8,611 nt of DNA. Source: Alphaproteobacteria bacterium (lineage in GTDB: Bacteria; Pseudomonadota; Alphaproteobacteria; UBA2136; JALTLI01). This document shows positions 1-6,137 of the stretch, in pieces. The notes beneath the pieces were generated by a model. It made no database searches and was not told the DNA's origin. It saw only the letters and a list, made by a program, of their open reading frames with translations. The stretch's first letter is position 1, and each line of letters starts with the position of its first letter. Where the stretch lies: contig JALTLI010000002.1 in the NCBI GenBank assembly GCA_027005635.1, positions 1 to 8,611 of the forward strand, in the 5' to 3' direction. The position numbers and the translations under genes were made by a program.

Positions 1-1
1 T

Positions 2-541
2 AATAACACTGAAGAGTTCATCAAAGATAACGATGGCGTTATAAACACTTGGGATTTCACCGGTATTACTATTACTAATGTTAATAATGGTATTTATTCC
101 ATGGCTGGTAATGATACTATCACTGGCTCCGCTGGAGCAGATATAATTGATTTAGGTGACGGTGATGATACACTACAATATACAGCTGCCGCAGACGTAG
201 GTGGAGACACATCAATAGCAGGTGGGTTAGGAACAGACACTGTATTCTTTAACTTTACAGGTGGAATAACAAATACTGTAGATAGCTGGTTATGGGGTAA
301 TGGTTTTGAAGTTCTTGATTTAACTAATTCTGATGCAACTGATAGCATAACTTTATCATCTGCTTCTATTGGCGTGGGTGCAACATTTACTATTAATGGT
401 GATGCAGGTGATAGTATTACTGATAATTCTGCCGCTACTAGAGGAGCAGATGCCGGTGGATATGCTGTTTGGGTAGATGATACAAATGGTAATACTTTGA
501 ATATTTTATTAGGGCTTGTTTATAATGGTGTAATACAGTAG
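2..541 (+). CDS. RTX-type calcium-binding-repeat protein, C-terminal fragment
   Basis: This reading frame is open from the left window edge to a TAG stop at 539-541, so only the last 179 residues are visible and the true start lies outside. Around residues 35-60 there are about three glycine/aspartate-rich nonapeptides (GNDTITGSA, GADIIDLGD, GDDTLQY), with a further GGLGTDTV near residue 75. These match the GGxGxDxUx pattern of RTX (hemolysin-type) repeats, which fold into calcium-binding parallel beta-rolls. The rest is rich in Asn, Thr, Asp and Gly with no cysteine, typical of secreted proteins. Known RTX proteins leave the cell by type I secretion using an uncleaved C-terminal signal. The hydrophobic end (NILLGLVYNGVIQ) fits that but does not prove it. 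The effector function would be N-terminal and is not visible. An internal ATG at 101 is in frame but is not the likely start. No T1SS genes are in the window. Confidence 0.75.
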   Translation, partial: NNTEEFIKDNDGVINTWDFTGITITNVNNGIYSMAGNDTITGSAGADIIDLGDGDDTLQYTAAADVGGDTSIAGGLGTDTVFFNFTGGITNTVDSWLWGNGFEVLDLTNSDATDSITLSSASIGVGATFTINGDAGDSITDNSAATRGADAGGYAVWVDDTNGNTLNILLGLVYNGVIQ

Positions 542-786
542 TTATTGTGTTTGTTATTAATTAACTTTTAGACAGTTATAGCTTCTACAAAATGTTATAA
601 GTTTATTGTTTAAAGCTATAATATAGCAATTTAACTTAACACTTTTACGTTTTCTCGTTTAAAATTGATAGGATTTGATTTTATAACCCTCAGTTATAGT
701 GGGCTATTATAAGCATTACAAAACAAATTGCTGGCAGTTTTAACAACTAGGAATATTTCTTTTGAATTTGAAATTACTATATATAA

Positions 787-952
787 GCTAATAGATCCAA
801 GATAACCTAGCTTTTGTAACCGATTAAAAATCTGACAAAAACTGGTTTCCAAGATGACACATTATTAATTACCCATCATTGTCATCCTGGAAGGCATGTT
901 TTATCCAATTTTTAATCGGTTATAAAACATAGACTATCTGGGATCTGTTAGC
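787..952. repeat. 166-base imperfect palindromic element
   Basis: The two arms, 787-859 and 880-952, pair as reverse complements without a single gap. I count 58 Watson-Crick matches over 73 positions plus three G-T wobbles, leaving a 20-base loop (860-879). The termini are GCTAATAGATCC on the left and GGATCTGTTAGC on the right. The symmetry stops abruptly outside these ends and I see no target-site duplication. The inner part carries a GTCATCCTGG-type motif, recalling the palindromic interspersed repeats of many alphaproteobacteria. That family link is from memory and untested. It is likely a non-autonomous palindromic or MITE-like repeat, and as RNA it would form a long hairpin in either direction. 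Confidence 0.8.
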
Positions 953-966
953 ATGGTAAACATATC

Positions 967-995
967 AAAAAAATCCCAGTTGTACTGGTTTTTTT
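967..995. terminator. Bidirectional intrinsic terminator
   Basis: A 5-base stem CCAGT (976-980) and ACTGG (984-988) around TGT is flanked by seven A on the left (967-973) and seven T on the right (989-995). Read on the minus strand it lies 18 bases past the ferredoxin stop and ends in a T-run, so it terminates the greA-ferredoxin transcript. Read on the plus strand it also ends in seven T, so it can stop transcription arriving from the RTX side. Confidence 0.75.
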
Positions 996-1012
996 ATAGT
1001 GATTTTCCTTAA

Positions 1013-1357
1013 CTACTTATTACTCATATTCCTAGTCTGAGAAGGTATTTCAACTACAATGCCATCGGTATCTTCATTTAAAATAAGTTGACAACCAAGG
1101 CGAGATGTTGGAGTTAAACCAAAAGCATAATCAAGCATATCTTCTTCTGCATCTATAGCTTCTGGTAGTTTATCAAAAAAATCATTTTTAACAATAACAT
1201 GGCAGGTTGAACAGGCAAGTGATGCCTCACAGGCACCCTCTAGTGGAATGTTGTTATCATGGGCAAGAAAAAGCAAGCTTGTCCCCTCTTTTCCTTGTAC
1301 CGTTTTTTTTGTACCATCTGGTAAAATAAATGTTGCTGAGTATAATTTATCACTCAT
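1013..1357 (-). CDS. fdx: Adrenodoxin-type [2Fe-2S] ferredoxin
   Basis: The 114-residue protein has the single-domain fold of vertebrate/ISC-type ferredoxins, small soluble electron carriers. The cluster ligands are visible as C43-x5-C49-x2-C52 in the signature CEASLACSTCH, with the fourth cysteine at C89 (RLGCQL). The C-x5-C spacing followed by CSTCH marks the adrenodoxin/Fdx class rather than plant-type ferredoxins. Relatives deliver electrons to iron-sulfur cluster assembly or to cytochrome P450. No isc, suf, hscA or P450 gene is in view, so the partner cannot be assigned. An acidic stretch around residues 66-76 matches the usual partner-docking surface. The start is ATG at 1357-1355, sharing one base with the greA stop (TAATG). 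Only a weak purine-rich Shine-Dalgarno is seen inside the greA end, so translational coupling is likely. A terminator follows at 967-995. Confidence 0.92.
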   Translation of the reverse strand: MSDKLYSATFILPDGTKKTVQGKEGTSLLFLAHDNNIPLEGACEASLACSTCHVIVKNDFFDKLPEAIDAEEDMLDYAFGLTPTSRLGCQLILNEDTDGIVVEIPSQTRNMSNK

Positions 1358-1842
1358 TACATTTTTATTTCTTTGAATGAAACACTTAATATTTCATAAA
1401 CATGCTCACCACCTGGGGCTTTAAATGTTGCTTCATCACCCTCTTCTTTTCCAAGTAATGCATGCCCTAATGGTGAAGTCACAGAAATTAAGTTTTTATC
1501 TAAGTCAGCTTCATCTGGGCCTACCAGAACATAGGTTTTTTCTTCGTCTGTATCAACGTTAATAACTTCAACAGTTGCACTTAATACCGCTTTGCTACCA
1601 CTCATTTTTAATGGATCAACAGCATCTGCTAAACCAACTTTATATGTTAATTCTGCAATTCTTCCTTCAATAAAAGATTGTTTTTCCTTGGCAGCATGAT
1701 ATTCAGCATTTTCACTTAAATCACCATGTTCTCTGGCAATACCAATTTCTTCACTTATTTGCGGTCTATCAACTTTTTGTAAATGATCTAGTTCATCTTG
1801 TAATTTTTTTAAACCATATATTGTCATTGGTACACGTTCCAT
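1357..1842 (-). CDS. greA: Transcription elongation factor GreA
   Basis: GreA inserts its coiled coil into the RNA polymerase secondary channel and stimulates cleavage of the 3' end of backtracked RNA, rescuing stalled complexes. The 161-residue length is close to the family norm of about 158. The N-terminal coiled coil spans roughly residues 10-75, with the conserved tip AREHGDLSENAEYHAA at 36-51. It contains D41 and E44, the acidic residues that coordinate magnesium in the polymerase active site. The C-terminal FKBP-like domain (about 80-158) includes VGPDEAD, ISVTSPLGHALLGKEEGD and a PGG loop. The MERVPMT start is like alphaproteobacterial homologues. ATG at 1842-1840 is preceded on the minus strand by AAGAAGGAA at good spacing, which supports this start over the internal Met6. 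It is the first gene of a greA-ferredoxin pair transcribed divergently from dnaG. Confidence 0.97.
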   Translation of the reverse strand: MERVPMTIYGLKKLQDELDHLQKVDRPQISEEIGIAREHGDLSENAEYHAAKEKQSFIEGRIAELTYKVGLADAVDPLKMSGSKAVLSATVEVINVDTDEEKTYVLVGPDEADLDKNLISVTSPLGHALLGKEEGDEATFKAPGGEHVYEILSVSFKEIKM

Positions 1843-1940
1843 GTGCCGTTCCTTCTTAAATAATTAATCAATTAAAATTTATACTAACTTGTAAAACAAG
1901 AGAACAAATTTTACTCTTTTTTTATTTACAATCAAGCTAA

Positions 1941-1946
1941 ATTATA
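1941..1946 (-). promoter_or_regulatory. Candidate greA promoter -10 box
   Basis: On the minus strand these bases read TATAAT, a perfect -10 hexamer about 100 bases upstream of the greA start. The -35 region at the expected distance is poor (TTATTG at 1969-1964), so the call rests on the -10 and the position alone. The resulting 5' leader would be about 90 bases and AT-rich. Confidence 0.4.
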
Positions 1947-2034
1947 GTATACATCTAATTATTCAATAATTATAACTACAAACATCGTTTTAACACTTGC
2001 AAAAAATGCAATTAATAACTATGTTAAGTTAAAT

Positions 2035-2064
2035 TTGTAAAAGGTGTAGAGTACTGATGATAAA
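2035..2064 (+). promoter_or_regulatory. Candidate promoter upstream of the structured dnaG leader
   Basis: TTGTAA (2035-2040) and GATAAA (2059-2064) each match 4 of 6 consensus bases with an 18-base spacer. Transcription would begin near 2071, just before the stem-loop run. A second candidate, TTGCAA (1997-2002) with TATGTT (2020-2025) and a 17-base spacer, lies just upstream. In an AT-rich region such matches arise easily by chance. Confidence 0.3.
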
Positions 2065-2082
2065 AAGACACACTCTCCCGCA

Positions 2083-2168
2083 TGTAGGTTCATTACACAA
2101 CCTACAAGGGCTAGAAACCGCTAGTCCCTTGACAAAGCGGTATGCTTTGCCATGGATAAAATCCGCTT
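2083..2168 (+). ncRNA. Putative structured leader or small RNA upstream of dnaG
   Basis: Three stem-loops follow each other almost without gaps. The first is TGTAGGTT (2083-2090) with AACCTACA (2099-2106), 8 perfect pairs and an 8-base loop. The second is AAGGGCTAG (2106-2114) with CTAG-T-CCCTT (2121-2130), 9 pairs with one bulged T. The third is CAAAGC (2133-2138) with GCTTTG (2144-2149), 6 perfect pairs and a 5-base loop. A competing stem, AAGCGG (2135-2140) with CCGCTT (2163-2168), would disrupt the third. No T-run follows, so it looks more like a 5' untranslated leader of dnaG than a terminated small RNA. I recognise no Rfam family. DNA-level operator sites are the main alternative. Confidence 0.4.
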
Positions 2169-2209
2169 ATTACAAATTATCTATATTTTTACAAACTTCT
2201 CCTTTATTT

Positions 2210-2215
2210 AGGGGG
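2210..2215 (+). promoter_or_regulatory. dnaG ribosome binding site
   Basis: AGGGGG lies 4 bases before the ATG at 2220. It is a strong purine block at slightly short spacing, and it fixes the start of dnaG. Confidence 0.7.
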
Positions 2216-2219
2216 TTAC

Positions 2220-3947
2220 ATGGCTAAACAATTCACCCCTACTATATTAAATGATATCAAAAACCGTTTATCATTAACTGAAATTGTTCGTTCTCATGTT
2301 AGCGGAATAAAAATTAAAGGCAGAGATTTATGGGCATGCTGTCCATTTCACAATGAAAAATCTCCATCTTTTCATGTAAAAGAAGATGCAGGATATTACC
2401 ACTGTTTTGGTTGTGGCGCCCATGGTAATGTTTTTGATTTCACCCAAGAAATGCGTGGTGGTACATTCCCCGATACTGTTGAACACTTAGCAGATATGGC
2501 TGGTATAACTTTACAAGAAGTAAAATATAATCCTGTTAAACAGCAGCGTCGTAAATCTGGGCAAGAAGCATTAGAATTAAGTGCTGAGTTTTTTGAAAAA
2601 AATATCTCTGATGAGGCAATGGAATATATTACTAAACGTAATTTAACTGATGAAACAATAAAAACTTTTCGTTTAGGTTGGGCACCAAAAGGCAAGTTAC
2701 AAAGATACCTAAAAGCTAATAATTTTGATGACGATACTTTAAATGAAGCTGGTATTATCATGAAATCTGATAATGGAAATAGCACTTATGAACGTTTTAG
2801 AGATCGTTTAATGTTCCCAATTGAAGATTTACAACACAAAGTAATTGGTTTTGGTGGCAGAATACTAGATAAAGGTGAACCTAAATATTTAAACTCCTCT
2901 GAAACAGAATTCTTTAATAAAAGCCACACATTATATAACCTAAACCGTGCCAGAGAAGAAATCAGAAAAAACAAGCAAGCCTTAATAGTTGAAGGTTATA
3001 TGGATGTTATTGGTTTATGGCAACAAGGTGTTAGAACTGCTGTCGCCCCAATGGGAACCGCCATTACACCAAGCCAAATCCAATTATTATGGCGTTTTTG
3101 TGATGATCCTATTGTTTGTCTAGATGGTGATGAAGCTGGTAGAAATGCTGCTATGCGTCTTGCTCGTAAAGTCCTTTCTATCCTAGAACCAGGCAGAACA
3201 TTAAAATTTGTATGGATGCCAGAAGGTGAAGACCCTGATTCTTTTATCCAAAAAAATGGTAAAGCTGATTTTGATAAATTAATTAAAAACCCAATTTTAT
3301 TAGATGATGTTATTTGGCAAAGTATTTCTAAACCTCATAATCTAAAAAGTGCCGACGGCAGAGCAGCTGTTGATGGTGCAATAGTTGAAATAACTAAAGA
3401 TATAACAAACAAGCAAGTCAATAGACAATACTTCCAAGTACTAAGAAATAAACTGTGGCAATCGGCTAGCTTTAAAAAAGCTAAAACTACAAAATACAGC
3501 CAAAATAAACAAATTATTTCAAAAAAAGGATATCAGGCACGCTTCTTGCTTTCAATACTCCTACGTTATCCGATGTTAATGGAAAAGTTTCAAGAAAAAT
3601 TTTCTGAAATATCCTTTAATAATCAAATAGATAAACAATTACAAAACTTTTTATTTAAAGGTTTTATTAACAATAGACTTGAAAATGAAGCATGGAGTAC
3701 CTACATACTTGAATATAACTTAGAAGATTGTATTGAAAATATTTGCAAAGAAACATTAGTAGATAAACTAATTAGCGAAGAAACCGCTGAATCTACTTGG
3801 TTAGATGTATGGCAAGAAGTCTATGATAGACAACAAAGCCAAAAGAATTACGAACAAGCACTTGCTGAAATGAAGTCAAACCCCTCTGCGGAGACTTGGC
3901 GCAAACTACAAGAGCTTAAAAAACAGGATGTTACACAATCCGCATAA
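2220..3947 (+). CDS. dnaG: DNA primase DnaG
   Basis: DnaG synthesises the short RNA primers used at the replication fork and is recruited by the DnaB helicase. The protein has 575 residues, near the short end of the family range. The N-terminal CHC2 zinc domain has ligands C41, H44, C62 and C65 in CPFHNEKSPSFHV and YYHCFGCGAHG. The central catalytic core (about 110-420) includes ERFRDRLMFPI and the EPKYLNS motif. Its Toprim fold carries the metal ligands E258 (VEGYMDV) and D302/D304 (LDGDEAGR), so the enzyme should be active. The C-terminal 140 residues are poorly conserved, Lys/Asn/Gln-rich and helical, as expected of the helicase-binding domain. The ATG is preceded by AGGGGG. rpoD follows after 91 bases with no terminator between, so co-transcription is likely, as in the macromolecular synthesis operon, here without rpsU. 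Confidence 0.98.
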   Translation: MAKQFTPTILNDIKNRLSLTEIVRSHVSGIKIKGRDLWACCPFHNEKSPSFHVKEDAGYYHCFGCGAHGNVFDFTQEMRGGTFPDTVEHLADMAGITLQEVKYNPVKQQRRKSGQEALELSAEFFEKNISDEAMEYITKRNLTDETIKTFRLGWAPKGKLQRYLKANNFDDDTLNEAGIIMKSDNGNSTYERFRDRLMFPIEDLQHKVIGFGGRILDKGEPKYLNSSETEFFNKSHTLYNLNRAREEIRKNKQALIVEGYMDVIGLWQQGVRTAVAPMGTAITPSQIQLLWRFCDDPIVCLDGDEAGRNAAMRLARKVLSILEPGRTLKFVWMPEGEDPDSFIQKNGKADFDKLIKNPILLDDVIWQSISKPHNLKSADGRAAVDGAIVEITKDITNKQVNRQYFQVLRNKLWQSASFKKAKTTKYSQNKQIISKKGYQARFLLSILLRYPMLMEKFQEKFSEISFNNQIDKQLQNFLFKGFINNRLENEAWSTYILEYNLEDCIENICKETLVDKLISEETAESTWLDVWQEVYDRQQSQKNYEQALAEMKSNPSAETWRKLQELKKQDVTQSA

Positions 3948-3960
3948 AAAATATGCAAAT

Positions 3961-3993
3961 AAGTGTAAAATAAGTGTTGTAAAAGTGAATGAG
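3961..3993 (+). repeat. Three short direct repeats at 11-base spacing before rpoD
   Basis: AAGTGT at 3961, AAGTGT at 3972 and AAGTGA at 3983 recur at exactly 11-base intervals, close to one helical turn. They lie just upstream of CATAAT (4006-4011), a 5-of-6 match to a -10 box that could drive rpoD alone. The arrangement resembles same-face binding sites for a regulator. The units are short and the region AT-rich, so chance remains possible. Confidence 0.35.
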
Positions 3994-4038
3994 AGTTCCC
4001 ACCTACATAATACAAATTTATTATGAAAGTTGAAGAAA

Positions 4039-6021
4039 ATGGCTAAAACTGAATTAACCACAGAACAAACAGTTACAGAAGAAGTAAAAATTGATGATGC
4101 AGTTATTGCAACAACTGAAATTCCAACTGATGATAAAAATGACTCATCTAACCGTTTTGAACTAGCAACTACAGATGATAGCAAAGTTCATGAAGAACAA
4201 GATGAATATGATGATGGTCATGAAGTTACTCGTGTTATGGGTGGTGCTAGTAAATCTGATACAGCTATTGAAGAAACTGAAAATGTAACTGATTCATTAG
4301 AAGCTCACCCTAGTTTTTTTGGTAAAAAAGATAACGCAGAACCAAAAGAAGAACCTGCAAATGCAAGTGATTACGGTAGAACAGATGACCCTGTACGTAT
4401 GTATTTACGTGAAATGGGGCATGTTGGCTTATTAACTCGTGAAGGTGAAATTGCCATCGCTAAACGGATTGAATCTGGTAAAATAGCAATGAATGATGCC
4501 TTGTTTTCTTGCCCTGCTATTTACGATACTCTACTTGATATGATGACACAAATTACTGATGGTGACCGCTTTTTACGTGATATAGTTGATCTTTCTACTG
4601 CCATGGGCCCTACTCAAGAAGAAATGGAAGCAACTGCCATACAAAATGCAAAGCTTGCTAAATTAAAAGCAGAAGCCAAAGCAAAAGGTGAAGAACTTGA
4701 AATAGATGAAGAAGAAGCAAAAGATAAAGCTGAAGAAGAAGCGGAAACTTTATCTCTAGCTGCTATGGAAGAAACTTTGATGCCTAAAATGTCATCTATT
4801 TTCAAAAAAATACGTAAATATCATACAAAACTTACAGATATTCAAACTCAGCGCCTAGAATTAGGTTTAGATAAAAAAGAATTTACAAAGCTAACAAAAG
4901 AACATACTAAACTACTTGAAAAAATGTCTACTTTATTAAAAGAAGTACCATTAACAAATGCTAGAATTGATGAGATGATTAGCACAATGTACGGAACTTC
5001 TCGTGCTATGACAAAGCTTGAAGGAACAATGTTACGTAATGCAACTGCTACTGGTTTAAACCGTGTTGATTTTCTTAAGGCTTGGCACGTAAGTGTAGAT
5101 GACTTTAGCTGGATGGAAACAAAAGCCAAAGAAGATAAAAGCAAAGATAAACTTTGGAAAAAAGCTTATGAAGCAATTGGTGAAGATATTAAAGCAACTC
5201 AAATAGAACTACGTGAAAAAGCTGTTTCACTTGGCTTAACAACTGGTGAGTTCAAAAAACTTGCTCAGCGTGTGCGCCGTGGTGAAAAAGAAGCAGCAAT
5301 TGCTAAAAAAGAAATGGTAGAAGCAAACTTACGTTTAGTTATTTCTATTGCTAAAAAATATGTTAACCGCGGTTTACAGTTCCTAGATTTAATTCAAGAA
5401 GGTAACATCGGCTTAATGAAGGCTGTAGATAAATTTGAATACCGTCGTGGTTACAAATTCTCTACTTATGCAACATGGTGGATACGCCAAGCTATTACTC
5501 GTTCAATTGCTGATCAGGCACGTACAATTCGTATCCCTGTTCACATGATTGAAACTATTAATAAAATGGCACGTACTCAGCGTCAGATGATGCTTGAAAT
5601 TGGCAGAGAACCAACAGTTGAAGAACTTTCTGTAGAACTACAAATGCCTGTAGAAAAAGTACGTAAAGTACAAAAAATTGCGAAAGAACCTATTTCTCTA
5701 GAAACTCCTGTTGGTGATGAAGATGATTCACATCTTGGTGATTTTATTGAAGATACTTCTGCAATTTTACCAATTGATGCGGCAGTGCAAACCAACCTAC
5801 GTGATTCTACTACGCAGATTTTATCTACTCTTACTCCGCGTGAAGAAAGAGTATTGCGTATGCGTTTTGGTGTTGGTATGTCTACTGAACACACACTGGA
5901 AGAAGTTGGTCAGCAGTTTAATGTTACCCGTGAACGTATTCGTCAAATTGAGGCAAAAGCATTGAAGAAGCTTCGTCACCCTAGCCGTTCTCGTTTAATG
6001 AAATCTTATTCTGAAGATTAA
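4039..6021 (+). CDS. rpoD: RNA polymerase primary sigma factor RpoD (sigma-70)
   Basis: RpoD directs RNA polymerase to vegetative promoters. I place the start at ATG 4039 (660 residues). An in-frame TTG at 4030 would add three residues but has no better ribosome site. Region 1.2 is DPVRMYLREMG (117-127). A long non-conserved region (about 150-410) is Lys/Glu-rich with a coiled-coil stretch near 195-235. Region 2 begins near 416, with the core-binding and -10 recognition sequence through FSTYATWWIRQAI (474-486) and RTIRIPVH. Region 3 spans about 505-580. Region 4 (about 590-655) contains TPREERVLRMRFG and the -35 helix-turn-helix HTLEEVGQQFNVTRERIRQIEAKAL from 618. The first 115 residues are acidic and low in complexity, with no recognisable region 1.1. 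It lies downstream of dnaG and ends in a strong terminator. Confidence 0.98.
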   Translation: MAKTELTTEQTVTEEVKIDDAVIATTEIPTDDKNDSSNRFELATTDDSKVHEEQDEYDDGHEVTRVMGGASKSDTAIEETENVTDSLEAHPSFFGKKDNAEPKEEPANASDYGRTDDPVRMYLREMGHVGLLTREGEIAIAKRIESGKIAMNDALFSCPAIYDTLLDMMTQITDGDRFLRDIVDLSTAMGPTQEEMEATAIQNAKLAKLKAEAKAKGEELEIDEEEAKDKAEEEAETLSLAAMEETLMPKMSSIFKKIRKYHTKLTDIQTQRLELGLDKKEFTKLTKEHTKLLEKMSTLLKEVPLTNARIDEMISTMYGTSRAMTKLEGTMLRNATATGLNRVDFLKAWHVSVDDFSWMETKAKEDKSKDKLWKKAYEAIGEDIKATQIELREKAVSLGLTTGEFKKLAQRVRRGEKEAAIAKKEMVEANLRLVISIAKKYVNRGLQFLDLIQEGNIGLMKAVDKFEYRRGYKFSTYATWWIRQAITRSIADQARTIRIPVHMIETINKMARTQRQMMLEIGREPTVEELSVELQMPVEKVRKVQKIAKEPISLETPVGDEDDSHLGDFIEDTSAILPIDAAVQTNLRDSTTQILSTLTPREERVLRMRFGVGMSTEHTLEEVGQQFNVTRERIRQIEAKALKKLRHPSRSRLMKSYSED

Positions 6022-6047
6022 TCTTTAAAAATGACACACTTATAATT

Positions 6048-6073
6048 AAGCCTTTCTGATGAAAGGCTTTTTT
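6048..6073 (+). terminator. rpoD intrinsic terminator
   Basis: AAGCCTTTC (6048-6056) and GAAAGGCTT (6061-6069) form a perfect 9-base stem around TGAT, running into T (6068-6073). It lies 27 bases after the rpoD stop and closes the dnaG-rpoD unit. Confidence 0.92.
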
Positions 6074-6094
6074 ATTTTTAAATAAAAATTTAAC

Positions 6095-6103
6095 TGTTAT
6101 ACT
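6095..6103 (+). promoter_or_regulatory. Extended -10 promoter for the small membrane protein
   Basis: TGTTATACT combines an extended TG motif (6095-6096) with TATACT (6098-6103), 5 of 6 to consensus, 35 bases before the gene start and downstream of the rpoD terminator. No good -35 is visible (TTTTTA at 6075-6080), which is normal for extended -10 promoters. Confidence 0.55.
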
Positions 6104-6137
6104 ATTCAATAGAAATTAAATTTAAAGGGGTAAAATT

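Larger units (their letters stand above)
542..1012. other. 471-base intergenic region without a recognisable gene
   Basis: No credible open reading frame is present on either strand. Apart from the 166-base palindrome (787-952) and the bidirectional terminator (967-995), it holds two lesser hairpins. One is a perfect 9-base stem TTATAGCTT (576-584) with AAGCTATAA (613-621) across a 28-base loop, 35 bases after the RTX stop and without a T-run. The other is a weak one at 681-712 (TTATAACCC against GGG..TTATAA). The first could stabilise the end of the RTX mRNA. This is inference. Confidence 0.6.
1843..2219. other. Divergent greA/dnaG intergenic region
   Basis: This 377-base stretch separates divergently transcribed greA and dnaG and has no credible reading frame. 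Its left half (1860-2035) is very AT-rich and holds the candidate greA -10 plus a small inverted repeat TTGCA (1997-2001) and TGCAA (2007-2011) that overlaps a possible plus-strand -35. Its right half (2065-2170) is noticeably richer in G and C and packed with stem-loops, described separately. The change in composition suggests that the right half is under structural constraint. Confidence 0.6.

Noticed and set aside
94..348. Minus-strand reading frame of 84 residues opposite the RTX gene
   Set aside because: Lies entirely antisense to the open RTX frame. Its Pro/Ser/Val-rich translation reflects the repeat codons and it has no ribosome site.
1898..1923. Possible plus-strand terminator AAGAG...CTCTT followed by T-run
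   Set aside because: Only five A/T-rich pairs with an 11-base loop, and no plus-strand gene ends there. Within the greA leader it is better explained by base composition.
2070..2160. Considered 6S RNA, tmRNA, SRP RNA or a tRNA in the stem-loop region before dnaG
   Set aside because: No long closing stem joining the ends, no tRNA-like TTCGANNC arm or SRP GGAA motif, and the length is too short for tmRNA.
2396..2974. Two minus-strand frames inside dnaG
   Set aside because: Antisense shadows of a strongly conserved primase gene, with no family resemblance or start signals.
4023..4046. Seven-codon frame MKVEENG overlapping the rpoD start, a possible leader peptide
   Set aside because: No ribosome site upstream and no attenuator structure. 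Overlap by 8 bases is probably chance.
3906..4184. Minus-strand frame spanning the dnaG end and rpoD start
   Set aside because: Overlaps two certain genes antisense, and its Ser/Val-rich translation mirrors the acidic Thr/Asp codons of rpoD.
4614..5894. Minus-strand frames inside rpoD
   Set aside because: Ser-rich translations are complements of Lys/Glu/Ala codons in the sigma factor. No independent support.
5711..5965. Plus-strand frame of 84 residues inside rpoD
   Set aside because: Out of frame with conserved regions 3 and 4 of RpoD, which are intact.
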